Assembly (NCBI GenBank): GCA_964577985.1 | Contig: CAZOAR010000041.1 | Span: 1 to 23,029, forward strand | DNA: 23,029 nucleotides | Direction of reading: 5' to 3' | Source: CAZOAR01 sp964577985 | GTDB lineage: Bacteria > Gemmatimonadota > CAZMKB01 > CAZNLH01 | Shown: in pieces, positions 15,661 through 23,029 of the stretch | Numbering within the stretch: the first letter of the stretch is position 1 | Layout: each line of letters begins with the position of its first letter | Program-made: the position numbers and the translations under genes | The notes under the pieces: model-generated | Database searches by the model: none | What the model saw: the letters and a program-made list of their open reading frames with translations, nothing else | Told to the model about the DNA's origin: nothing

Positions 15661-15689
15661 ATGTTACCAGCAGGCCCGGGGCATGTCAA
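15661..15689 (-). promoter_or_regulatory. Sigma70 promoter for the ECF operon with embedded inverted repeat
   Basis: On the minus strand TTGACA (15684-15689) is followed after 17 nt by TAACAT (15661-15666), with TGG before the -10. GGCCCGGGG (15673-15681) lies in the spacer, and its exact reverse complement CCCCGGGCC lies at 15624-15632, downstream of the predicted start (near 15654). The paired sites, about 49 nt centre to centre, could bind one dimeric regulator or form a stem. Confidence 0.5.
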
Positions 15690-15739
15690 TGAGAAAACGG
15701 CAGGCTGTATCTCGCGTGCAACGACGACAAACCGTGGGA

Positions 15740-15757
15740 TGATACGGGCTCGTATCA
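15740..15757. other. Small hairpin downstream of the aldehyde dehydrogenase gene
   Basis: TGATACG (15740-15746) and CGTATCA (15751-15757) form a 7-bp stem with a 4-nt loop, 43 nt past the stop of the aldehyde dehydrogenase gene. No T-run follows on the minus strand, so it is at best a weak or Rho-assisted end. Confidence 0.3.
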
Positions 15758-15800
15758 CGCAACCATACGCGCCAGGTAAGATGGGTGCTTCGGGCTTTTA

Positions 15801-17327
15801 TCAGCCGAATTTGATGCCCTGAGCCAGGGGCAGTTCGGTTGACCAGTTGACTGTGTTCGTCTGGCGGCGCATGTACGCCTTCCACGCGTCGGAACCCGAT
15901 TCGCGACCTCCTCCGGTATCTTTCTCTCCGCCAAACGCGCCGCCTATTTCAGCGCCCGATGTTCCTATGTTCGCGTTGGCGATTCCGCAGTCGCTCCCGG
16001 CGGGTCCGAGGAAACGCTCGACCTCGCGCAGGTCATTGCTGAAGATTGCCGAAGAGAGGCCTTGCGGGACGCCATTGTGGATGGCAATTGCCTCGTCGAG
16101 ACTGTCGTACGTTATTATGTACAGAATCGGCGCGAATGTCTCTTCCTGCACTATCTCCCACTCGTTCCTTGCCCGGACGATGCATGGCCTGACGTAGCAC
16201 TTTCCGGGATATTCTTCCCCTTCGAGTTTCTCTCCGCCGTAGACGACTTCTCCACCCTCCTTGTTGATTCGCTCGAGGGCCAGCATCATGTCATCGACCG
16301 CGGACTCCTCGACAAGCGGCCCCATCAGCGTCTCTTTATCCAGCGGATCGCCTATCCTGACCTGTTTGTACGCGCTGACAAGCCGCTCGATCAATTCTTC
16401 TTCCACCGACTCGTGGACTATTATCCTGCGCGTGGTCGTGCAGCGCTGTCCCGACGTGCCCACCGCTCCGAAGAGTATCGCCGGAACTGCAAGATCCAGA
16501 TTGGCCGAGGGCGTCACCACGATCGCGTTGTTCCCCCCCAACTCCAGTATGGTTCGACCGAGACGAGCGGAGACCTTTGCAGCCAGCCCTTTTCCCATCC
16601 GTGTGCTTCCCGTCGCACTCACGAGCGGTATCCTCGGATCATTCACCAGCAACTCCCCGATCTCACTCCCTTGTCCGATTACGAGCGATACTATCCCTTC
16701 CGGACAATTGGTTCGCCTGAGGACATCATGGATGATGTTCATGCACGCGATTGCCGTCAGGGGAGTCTTGCTGGCAGGCTTCCAGAGGGTCGAATCACCG
16801 CAGACCAGGGCGAGAAACGTGTTCCACGACCAGACGGCCACCGGGAAATTGAAGGCGGAGATGACACCGACCACACTGAGCGGATGCCACTGTTCCATCA
16901 TGCGGTGACGTGGACGTTCGCTCTGCATCGTGAGTCCATAGAGCATTCGCGACTGCCCGACCGCGAAATCGGCCATGTCGATCATCTCCTGCACTTCCCC
17001 CTCCCCTTCAGCCCTTATCTTGCCCATTTCGAGCGTGACCAGCGCCCCGAGTTCGGACTTGTATTCACGAAACGCCTGTCCTATCTGCCTTACTGTTTCC
17101 CCTCGGGTGGGCGCCGGGACCATCCTCCACTCCTCGAACGCCTCCGCGGCCTTCGCCACCACTCTCTCGTAGTCATCCGCCGATGCCTGCCTGACGGAGG
17201 CGATGACGGAGCCATCAATCGGCGTGATGATGTCTACCATGGCCCCCGAAGTTTCCAGCCAGTCACCGCAGTACGCACCTCGGTTCTCGTTTGTTATCCC
17301 CAGTTTCTCCAGGAAGTCGTATCTCAT
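15801..17327 (-). CDS. ALDH7-type aldehyde dehydrogenase (aminoadipate-semialdehyde dehydrogenase-like)
   Basis: A 508-residue NAD(P)-dependent aldehyde dehydrogenase of full length. The catalytic set is complete: Asn160 in SAFNFP, Glu262 in LELGGNN, and nucleophile Cys296 in TSGQRCTTTRR. The C-terminus RRQTNTVNWSTELPLAQGIK is typical of the ALDH7 (antiquitin/AmaB) group, which oxidises alpha-aminoadipate semialdehyde to aminoadipate in lysine breakdown. That substrate is inferred from the subfamily, not proven. AAGGAGG five bases before the ATG makes the start secure. It lies 269 nt downstream of glutamate dehydrogenase on the same strand with a likely terminator between, so it may have its own promoter, though I see only weak matches. 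Confidence 0.9.
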   Translation of the reverse strand: MRYDFLEKLGITNENRGAYCGDWLETSGAMVDIITPIDGSVIASVRQASADDYERVVAKAAEAFEEWRMVPAPTRGETVRQIGQAFREYKSELGALVTLEMGKIRAEGEGEVQEMIDMADFAVGQSRMLYGLTMQSERPRHRMMEQWHPLSVVGVISAFNFPVAVWSWNTFLALVCGDSTLWKPASKTPLTAIACMNIIHDVLRRTNCPEGIVSLVIGQGSEIGELLVNDPRIPLVSATGSTRMGKGLAAKVSARLGRTILELGGNNAIVVTPSANLDLAVPAILFGAVGTSGQRCTTTRRIIVHESVEEELIERLVSAYKQVRIGDPLDKETLMGPLVEESAVDDMMLALERINKEGGEVVYGGEKLEGEEYPGKCYVRPCIVRARNEWEIVQEETFAPILYIITYDSLDEAIAIHNGVPQGLSSAIFSNDLREVERFLGPAGSDCGIANANIGTSGAEIGGAFGGEKDTGGGRESGSDAWKAYMRRQTNTVNWSTELPLAQGIKFG

Positions 17328-17502
17328 CGAGGCCTCCTTTTCATCCCTTGCAATCTCAGCTCCTGTATGAATATCAGAAATCGACCTTCAAACTTACTCC
17401 ATTGACTCGACTTAATCAAGACGACCGGGGCGAGATCTTGTTTCACACCCATGACGCTCCCCACGGGTTCCTGATAACGTCCATCGGCAGCCTCGAAAGA
17501 AA

Positions 17503-17533
17503 GGACTCCACCCCGTGATCGAGGATGGAGCCC
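17503..17533 (-). terminator. Likely intrinsic terminator after glutamate dehydrogenase
   Basis: On the minus strand GGGCTCCA (17526-17533) pairs with TGGAGTCC (17503-17510) with one mismatch and a 15-nt loop, followed by TTTCTTTCG. It begins about 64 nt past the glutamate dehydrogenase stop. The opposite side is also T-rich (TTCTTCTTTT), so it could work in both directions. Confidence 0.5.
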
Positions 17534-17596
17534 TTCTTCTTTTCAAACCGCAAACGGCGCGCGTTACGACGCTTCAGTCATCGCTCCGGGGCCGTA

Positions 17597-18952
17597 TCAG
17601 ACGATACCCTGATCGATCATTGTGTCGGCAACCTTGATGAACCCCGCGATGTTGGCGCCGTCAAGGTAGTTGACGAAGTTTCCCCGGCTGCCATGTTCCT
17701 GGCACTGGCCGTGGATGTCCTTCATTATACGGTGGAGTTTCTGATCCACCTCCTCGCGCGTCCACGAATACCTCATCGAGTTCTGCGACATCTCGAGGCC
17801 CGACACGGCGACTCCACCCGCATTTGCCGCTTTCCCCGGGCCATAGAGGATTTTCTCGCTCAGGAAAACCTCGATCCCCTCGGGCGTCGTCGGCATGTTC
17901 GCGCCCTCACAGACCGCGTAGATCCCGTTCTTCAGGAGGTTCCCGGCGTCCTTGCCGTTGATCTCATTCTGAGTGGCGCTCGGGAAAGCGCAATCGGCCT
18001 GGTGATCCCAGAGGGGATTGTGGTCAGAGCCTTCCTCAACAGGCGTATAGGTCGCGCCATACTTCTCAGCGTATTCCTTGATACGTCCCCGGCGCACATT
18101 CTTCAGCTCCATGACAAAGGCGAGTTTGTCGTTATCTATGCCGGCTTCATCATAGATATAGCCGCTCGAATCAGAGAGGGTCACGACTTTGCCACCCAAC
18201 TGGTTGATCTTCTCGGCGGTGTACTGCGCGACGTTTCCGCTGCCCGAGACGAGGCACGTTTTCCCTTCAAGTGTCTCATCGCGCGTAGCGAGCATCTCGG
18301 ACGCGAAATAGACCGATCCGTAGCCGGTCGCCTCGGGCCTGATGAGCGATCCTCCCCACTTGAGTCCCTTGCCCGTGAGGACACCCGTAAACTCGTTTCT
18401 TATCCGCTTGTACTGACCGAAGAGGAAGCCTATCTCGCGACCTCCCACGCCAATATCACCGGCGGGCACGTCCGTGTCGGGACCGATGTGGCGCTGGAGT
18501 TCCGTCATGAAGCTCTGGCAGAACATCATTACCTCGTTGTCACTCTTACCCTTCGGGTCGAAATCGGATCCTCCCTTACCACCACCCATCGGGAGCGTCG
18601 TAAGGCTGTTCTTGAAGACCTGTTCGAACGCGAGGAATTTCAATATGCCGAGGTTGACCGAGGGATGGAAACGCAACCCGCCTTTGTAGGGGCCGATAGC
18701 GCTGTTCATCTCGATGCGGAAACCGCGGTTCACCTGCACGTCACCATTGTCGTCCATCCACGGCACTCTGAACAGCATGACGCGCTCGGGCTCGCAAATC
18801 CTCTCCAGAATCCTGGCCCTGGAATACTTCGGGTTTTTCTCCATGAAAGGCATCAGCGAGCTGGCCACCTCGAAGACCGCCTGGTGAAACTCTGGCTCGG
18901 CGGGATTCTTTGCCTTGATCTTCTCCATGAAGATCTCGACTCCTTCAGACAT
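17597..18952 (-). CDS. gdhA: Glutamate dehydrogenase (hexameric, probably NADP-specific)
   Basis: A 451-residue enzyme that interconverts 2-oxoglutarate plus ammonium and glutamate in the cytoplasm. The substrate domain has GPYKGGLRFHPSVN (Lys90) and LPMGGGKGGSDFDPKGKS with the catalytic-region Lys126. The Rossmann domain has LVSGSGNVAQYTAEK near residue 240. Length and the close match to E. coli-type GdhA blocks (RPEATGYG, KAANAGGVAVSGLEMSQN) point to the small hexameric class that usually uses NADPH and works in ammonium assimilation; cofactor choice is inferred. AAGGAGG five bases before the ATG supports the start. A promoter (19024-19051) and a terminator (17503-17533) suggest a single-gene transcript. 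Confidence 0.96.
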   Translation of the reverse strand: MSEGVEIFMEKIKAKNPAEPEFHQAVFEVASSLMPFMEKNPKYSRARILERICEPERVMLFRVPWMDDNGDVQVNRGFRIEMNSAIGPYKGGLRFHPSVNLGILKFLAFEQVFKNSLTTLPMGGGKGGSDFDPKGKSDNEVMMFCQSFMTELQRHIGPDTDVPAGDIGVGGREIGFLFGQYKRIRNEFTGVLTGKGLKWGGSLIRPEATGYGSVYFASEMLATRDETLEGKTCLVSGSGNVAQYTAEKINQLGGKVVTLSDSSGYIYDEAGIDNDKLAFVMELKNVRRGRIKEYAEKYGATYTPVEEGSDHNPLWDHQADCAFPSATQNEINGKDAGNLLKNGIYAVCEGANMPTTPEGIEVFLSEKILYGPGKAANAGGVAVSGLEMSQNSMRYSWTREEVDQKLHRIMKDIHGQCQEHGSRGNFVNYLDGANIAGFIKVADTMIDQGIV

Positions 18953-19023
18953 CTTTGCCTCCTTGAACCGATGAAGGGGTAGTGAATATAGAACATGCCA
19001 AAAAGCTGGTTTTAAGCGGGATT

Positions 19024-19051
19024 AATCTACCATTATAAATCAAAATGTCAA
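19024..19051 (-). promoter_or_regulatory. Sigma70 promoter for glutamate dehydrogenase
   Basis: On the minus strand TTGACA (19046-19051) is followed after 16 nt by TAGATT (19024-19029); the match is 6/6 and 4/6, within an AT-rich stretch. The predicted start near 19017 gives a leader of about 65 nt. Confidence 0.6.
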
Positions 19052-19151
19052 CTCTTTTTGCGCACAGATGGATAAGGTCCCCGCTCGCCTTCAGGCGCTC
19101 ACAACAGGAGCATCCCGGGAAAGTCTGGTTAAATCTCTATGTCATTCCCAC

Positions 19152-19251
19152 NNNNNNNNNNNNNNNNNNNNNNNNNNNNNNNNNNNNNNNNNNNNNNNNN
19201 NNNNNNNNNNNNNNNNNNNNNNNNNNNNNNNNNNNNNNNNNNNNNNNNNNN
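19152..19251. other. Assembly gap of 100 Ns inside a repeat array
   Basis: Exactly 100 Ns, the usual placeholder for a gap of unknown size. Both edges carry the same short unit: ATGTCATTCCCAC on the left, and TCATTCCCGCCACACATG then TCATTCCCGC on the right. The missing sequence is probably a tandem array of this unit and possibly further copies of the 85-bp repeat. Confidence 0.9.
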
Positions 19252-19353
19252 TCATTCCCGCCACACATGTCATTCCCGCTTGTCGGGAATCCCACCGCGC
19301 AATAAGACCGTTTCCGGCAAGCCGCAATGACTCGTAACAAATGGGGACACTCC
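19252..19353 (+). repeat. Dispersed double-palindrome repeat, copy C, with tandem-unit flank
   Basis: The core (19270-19353) starts TCATTCCCGCTTGTCGGGAA, identical to copy B there, and ends GGGGACACTCC. The second palindrome is decayed (TTTCCGGCAAGCCGCAAT). One unit of the tandem flank (19252-19269) follows the assembly gap. The core ends 13 nt before the -35 box of the next promoter and has the same orientation as the downstream gene, as in copy A. Confidence 0.85.
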
Positions 19354-19366
19354 TGGCCAACACGAG

Positions 19367-19395
19367 TTGACCGCGGATAGCTCAATGGTTATATT
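19367..19395 (+). promoter_or_regulatory. Sigma70 promoter for the receiver/PPDK-domain gene
   Basis: TTGACC (19367-19372) and TATATT (19390-19395) are separated by 17 nt; each box matches 5/6. The predicted start near 19402 leaves a leader of about 115 nt before the TTG start at 19518. Confidence 0.6.
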
Positions 19396-19517
19396 CCCGC
19401 TGGAGACCGAGGGGCTGGACCAGGCGCAAGGCACGTTGCAGGTTCATTCCGTGTCAGCCCCGGACACTTCACGACAGACGGCGGCGGCCATACATTCTTC
19501 GGGGGCTTGATTCCCTC

Positions 19518-22500
19518 TTGCGAAAAAGAAAGAACTTCGAGGGCGAACACGAACAGCTCAGCAGGATCTATCATACGCTGATGCCTTTCAAGGTACAGGA
19601 GATCCTGCTGGTGTCGAGCATGTATGACGCATTCATTCTCGAGGAGGAAGGCCTCATCTCCGAATTGCTCATTGGTGAGTACCGGCACCTGCTTCTAAGT
19701 TCACCGCCAAGGGTCACCAGGGTCAATTCCGGCCACATGGCCATGCAGCGTCTGAAAGAGCGCCGGTATGACCTCGTGATCACAATGTCGAAAAATATAG
19801 GGATGAGGCCCTACACGTTCGGCAGGAAGATCAAGAAACTTCACCCCGACCTCCCGGTAATCCTCCTGGCGACCGATTCCTCGGATATCCGTCTCATCGA
19901 CAGGCAGCGTGACAAGAGTGGCATCGACAGGGCATTTTTCTGGACGGGCGACTCCACTCTGTTCCTTGCCATTATAAAGCATGTCGAGGACAAGATAAAC
20001 GCGAGCAATGACACCGAGAAGGGAAACGTCCGTGTTATCGTCATGATAGAGGACTCGGTGCGATACTACTCCAAATTCCTGCCCATCCTCTACACTGAAA
20101 TCGTACGACAGACCAGGCGCGCGGTATCTGAAGACCTGAACGAGATGCAGAGGCTGGTGACGCTGAGAGCACGCCCGAAGATCCTCCTGGCGGAGTCGTA
20201 CGAAGAAGGTGTGGAGCTTTTCACTAGGCACGAGGAATACATACTGGGCGTGATCACTGATGTCCGCTTCCCCCATGAAGGGAAAAACGATCCGGATGCG
20301 GGTTTCAAATTCAGCAAGCAAATCCTCGCGAAATCTCCCTTCACCCCGATCCTGATGCAGTCATCGGAGGAGGTGAACAGGTCGAAGGCGGAGCTGGCAG
20401 GGACCTATTTCCTGGATAAGAATTCTCAGACACTGCTCCATGATTTCAGGCACTTTCTCCTCAACCATCTCGGTTTCGGTGATTTCATCTTCTATCGACC
20501 CAAGAAGAATCACAGCCGCAAAGAGGAAGAATCGAAGTCTCTGGAGGTCGTTCACGACACGACGGTTGAGATCGCGAGGGCGTCGAGCATGCAGGAATTC
20601 GTCCAGCTCCTGCAGGAAGTGCCCATCGAATCGATCCGGTTCCACGCGGAGAGAAATCATTTCTCGAACTGGCTCTTCGCGAGATCTGAATTCAAATCGG
20701 CCATGAGGATGCGTCCCAGGAAGATATCCGAATTCGCCGACCTCGACGAGGCACGCAAATTCCTGCTGGAGGTCTTCACCGAAAGCCACAAGGAGAAACA
20801 GCGGGCGGCCATTACCGAATTCTCCAGACAGAAATTCGAGTTCGAATCGTCGTTCACGCGCCTCACGGGTGACTCGCTGGGAGGCAAAGGACGGGGCATC
20901 GCCTTTATGAGATCGATGATCGCCATGTACAACTTCGAGAAAAGATACAAGGGGATCACGATTGGAGTACCGAGCACGGTGGTCATCGGGACGCTGGAGT
21001 TCGAGAGATTCATCTTCGAGAATAAGCTGCTCGATTTCGTCAAGGAAGGAGAGCATGACGATGCCGCCATAGCGCAGGCGTTCATTAAGGGCAGGATCAA
21101 CAAGGAACTGCGGGACAATCTCGCCAGGATACTGGATCACTTCAAGTCACCGCTCGCTGTCAGGTCATCTGGTCTTCTCGAAGATGCGCACGACTTCCCC
21201 TTTGCTGGAGTTTACAGCACCTACATGCTCCCTAACTGCCACCCGCACAAGAAGGTGAGGCTCCGTCAATTGTGCCGGGCCATAAAGCTCGTCTACGCGT
21301 CGACTTTTTACAGGGAGTCGAGGTCATACATAGAATCGACCTCGTCAAAGATAGATGATGAGAAGATGGCTGTCATAATCCAGAAGGTGGTTGGGCATGA
21401 TCACGGCGGACGATATTATCCGACGTTTTCGGGTGTTGTTCAATCGAACAATTTCTATCCCGTATCACATCAGAAACCCGGGGATGGGATCGCCAGCGTC
21501 GCGGTCGGACTGGGCAAAGCGATCGTTGGAGGAGAAAGAGTGCTCCGCTTCTCTCCTGATCATCCGGATATCATACCCGAGTTCTCGTCGGTTGAACTGA
21601 CGCTGGCTAATTCTCAGACAGAGCTATACGCGGTCGACACCTCCACGCGCGAGTTCGAGCTGTTCGAGGAAGAGGACGTTACGCTGAAGAGGCTCTACAT
21701 AACGGACGTACGCGATGACGGCTCTCTCAACCTGGTGGTCGACACCTATGACATGAATGACAGGACCATACGCGGGGGAATCTCCTCCGGTGGCTCTCCC
21801 ATCGTCACATTCTCGAGCATTCTCAAGTACGATGCCTTCCCGCTCTGTTCGATTCTCAAAGATCTGGTCCGCATTGCCGGGCGCGGAATGGGCTGCCCGG
21901 TGGAACTGGAATTCGCCGTAGACATCAGCCCCGATGGCGAAGTCCCGCCGACGCTGGCAGTTCTGCAGGTTCGTCCCCTCGACCCGGCATACGAAATAGG
22001 GGAGGTGTCGCTGGACAAGATCAGCAAGTCGGGTGACATCGTGATCAACTCCGACAAAGCGCTCGGCAACGGCGTCACGGACACGATCCAGGATATTGTC
22101 TATGTTGTGCCGGAACATTTCGATCCGTCAAAGACCGTCAAGATAGCCGAGCAAGTGGGAAAAATGAACGCCCTGCTTGCGGAGTCATTTTCAGAATACA
22201 TCCTGATAGGACCGGGCCGCTGGGGTACGCAGGACCGCCACCTGGGCGTGCCTGTGAAATGGAGCCAGGTGTCGGGGGTGAAGATCATGGTTGAGACGGC
22301 ACTGGAGAACTTCAATATCGAGCCGTCGCAGGGTACCCACTTCTTCCAGAACATCGTCTCGAGGGGAATTGGATATATCTATGTCTCCCTCGGTTCGAAG
22401 AAGAACTTTGTCGACTGGACCTGGATTCAGAAGCAGAACGTACAGAAGGAATTCAAGTTCGTGAGGCACGTTCACCTCACTTCTCCCATCACCGTCAGGA

Positions 22501-22538
22501 TCGACGGAAGATGTGGCCACGCCATGGTGACCAGGTAG
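19518..22538 (+). CDS. Receiver domain fused to PPDK/PEP-synthase N-terminal ATP-grasp domain
   Basis: A 1006-residue protein. Residues 26-160 look like a receiver fold without the phospho-acceptor Asp (DLVITMSKN in its place). Residues 172-320 form an intact receiver: acidic pair E178-D179, phospho-acceptor D248 (VITDVRFP), Ser282 region and Lys301. From about 440 it resembles the pyruvate phosphate dikinase / PEP synthase N-terminal domain: GDSLGGKGRGIAFM (451-464, Lys457), LAVRSSGLLEDAHDFPFAGV (546-565), then FSGVVQSNNFYP and VLQVRPLD. The swivelling phospho-histidine domain and the PEP-binding barrel are absent, so it cannot be a complete synthase; a regulatory kinase or phosphotransfer role under two-component control is inferred. 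The start is TTG with only a weak ribosome site; an ATG at 19581 is the alternative. It ends at a strong terminator facing the rRNA operon. Confidence 0.8.
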   Translation: MRKRKNFEGEHEQLSRIYHTLMPFKVQEILLVSSMYDAFILEEEGLISELLIGEYRHLLLSSPPRVTRVNSGHMAMQRLKERRYDLVITMSKNIGMRPYTFGRKIKKLHPDLPVILLATDSSDIRLIDRQRDKSGIDRAFFWTGDSTLFLAIIKHVEDKINASNDTEKGNVRVIVMIEDSVRYYSKFLPILYTEIVRQTRRAVSEDLNEMQRLVTLRARPKILLAESYEEGVELFTRHEEYILGVITDVRFPHEGKNDPDAGFKFSKQILAKSPFTPILMQSSEEVNRSKAELAGTYFLDKNSQTLLHDFRHFLLNHLGFGDFIFYRPKKNHSRKEEESKSLEVVHDTTVEIARASSMQEFVQLLQEVPIESIRFHAERNHFSNWLFARSEFKSAMRMRPRKISEFADLDEARKFLLEVFTESHKEKQRAAITEFSRQKFEFESSFTRLTGDSLGGKGRGIAFMRSMIAMYNFEKRYKGITIGVPSTVVIGTLEFERFIFENKLLDFVKEGEHDDAAIAQAFIKGRINKELRDNLARILDHFKSPLAVRSSGLLEDAHDFPFAGVYSTYMLPNCHPHKKVRLRQLCRAIKLVYASTFYRESRSYIESTSSKIDDEKMAVIIQKVVGHDHGGRYYPTFSGVVQSNNFYPVSHQKPGDGIASVAVGLGKAIVGGERVLRFSPDHPDIIPEFSSVELTLANSQTELYAVDTSTREFELFEEEDVTLKRLYITDVRDDGSLNLVVDTYDMNDRTIRGGISSGGSPIVTFSSILKYDAFPLCSILKDLVRIAGRGMGCPVELEFAVDISPDGEVPPTLAVLQVRPLDPAYEIGEVSLDKISKSGDIVINSDKALGNGVTDTIQDIVYVVPEHFDPSKTVKIAEQVGKMNALLAESFSEYILIGPGRWGTQDRHLGVPVKWSQVSGVKIMVETALENFNIEPSQGTHFFQNIVSRGIGYIYVSLGSKKNFVDWTWIQKQNVQKEFKFVRHVHLTSPITVRIDGRCGHAMVTR

Positions 22539-22603
22539 GGGTGAATCTCGTTTTCGCCCATCGGGATGCACCACCGTGGATGGGATAGCCGGCGCCACCG
22601 AAG

Positions 22604-22642
22604 AAAAAAGCCTCACCCCTCTTAATTCAGGGTGAGGCTTTT
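22604..22642. terminator. Strong bidirectional intrinsic terminator
   Basis: A perfect 9-bp stem GCCTCACCC (22610-22618) / GGGTGAGGC (22630-22638) with an 11-nt loop, flanked by AAAAAA on the left and TTTT on the right, so it works for either strand. It ends both the receiver/PPDK gene (+), 65 nt past its stop, and the rRNA operon (-), just past 5S. Confidence 0.9.
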
Positions 22643-22653
22643 CTTATCATAGC

Positions 22654-22771
<118 letters not shown>

Positions 22772-22954
22772 AAAACTGCATCACAGAGCACGCTTTGCAG
22801 TCGCTCCGCGAAAAACAAAAATTGAGGGTCGAGGCCGATAAAGATCGGTCTCCTGAAGAATCCACGATCGAAGATGTCGACGCGTTGCGCGCCCTTCGAT
22901 CCCCGCATTGAAGCAAGCAGCCATCCTTTTTATGACTGCACCCCAATGAAGTAT

Positions 22955-23029
22955 TATGATCAAGCCTCACGGCCAATTAGTACCGGTCGGCTGAACACAT
23001 TGCTGTGCTTACACCTCCGGCCTATCAAC
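22955..23029 (-). rRNA. rrl: 23S ribosomal RNA, 3' end (partial)
   Basis: The minus strand reads GTTGATAGGCCGGAGGTGTA at the window edge, then ACCGGTACTAATTGGCCGTG and AGGCTTGATC, which is the conserved 3' terminus of bacterial 23S rRNA. The gene continues to the right beyond the window. The mature 3' end is estimated by comparison with the E. coli terminus and is approximate. Confidence 0.93.

Noticed and set aside
15740..15757. Intrinsic terminator for the aldehyde dehydrogenase gene
   Set aside because: The stem is only 7 bp and no T-run follows on the minus strand; kept only as a hairpin.
16062..17405. 447-codon plus-strand open frame over the aldehyde dehydrogenase gene
   Set aside because: It is antisense to a full-length enzyme with intact catalytic residues; its product is rich in Arg, His and Pro as shadow frames are.
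17525..18982. 485-codon plus-strand open frame over glutamate dehydrogenase
   Set aside because: It is antisense to a clearly conserved gdhA and shows no domain or start signal of its own.
19373..19460. Possible tRNA: GCGGATAGCTCAATGGTT looks like a tRNA 5' end and D-arm, and GGTTCATTCC looks like a T-loop
   Set aside because: There is no matching acceptor 3' strand and no anticodon arm, and the stretch is better explained as the spacer and -10 of the promoter at 19367-19395.

Overview
The window is about 23 kb of roughly 55% GC bacterial DNA, apparently from a Gram-negative of the FCB (Fibrobacterota-Chlorobiota-Bacteroidota) superphylum or a neighbouring candidate phylum. The clues are the C-terminus of a PorV/PorQ-type outer-membrane barrel at the left edge, a TolB-like plus TPR membrane protein, periplasmic Spy/CnrX-like and Tat-exported proteins, and the strong use of AGG/AGA arginine codons. 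Several promoters are ordinary sigma70 type (TTGACA, 16-17 nt spacer, TATAAT-like), which is unlike Bacteroidota proper. I cannot name the genus. A run of 100 Ns at 19152-19251 shows that this is a scaffolded draft assembly.

Layout. (1) 1-2100: the PorV-like gene end (+) converges on a TolB-like/TPR protein (-), which has a good promoter at 2052-2080. (2) 2240-5877 (+): a LOG-family nucleotide-binding protein; then a 419-nt gap holding a near-perfect extended sigma70 promoter; then a family-2 glycosyltransferase and a B12-binding radical SAM enzyme, probably one operon. (3) 10941-5872 (-): an apparent operon of a Tat-signal-bearing TldD, its partner TldE/PmbA, and two tandem family-4 glycosyltransferases. 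Its end interlocks with the end of the radical SAM gene. (4) 13928-11655 (-): an exported TIM-barrel glycoside-hydrolase-like protein. (5) 15550-14085 (-): an ECF sigma factor, a membrane anti-sigma factor that appears frameshifted near its end, and a Spy/CnrX-like periplasmic protein; the arrangement resembles CnrYXH-type envelope or metal sensing. (6) 18952-15801 (-): glutamate dehydrogenase and an ALDH7-type aldehyde dehydrogenase, separated by a likely terminator. (7) 19518-22538 (+): a large protein that joins a degenerate receiver, an intact receiver and a PPDK/PEP-synthase N-terminal ATP-grasp domain. (8) 22604-23029: a bidirectional terminator, then 5S and the 3' end of 23S rRNA on the minus strand.

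The most interesting non-coding signal is an approximately 85-bp dispersed repeat in three copies (2246-2330 +, 11346-11430 -, 19270-19353 +). It carries two palindromes that are also mutually complementary. Every copy lies upstream of a gene in the same orientation, and in two of three its end lies 13-15 nt before the -35 box of a recognisable promoter. Beside two copies is a short tandem unit of about 17 bp, and the assembly gap falls inside that array. The most interesting protein-level signals are the Tat-exported TldD paired with a TldE lacking any signal peptide, and the receiver-controlled PPDK ATP-grasp protein that lacks the phospho-histidine and PEP-barrel domains.

I found no CRISPR array, tRNA gene, transposase, phage gene or toxin-antitoxin pair.
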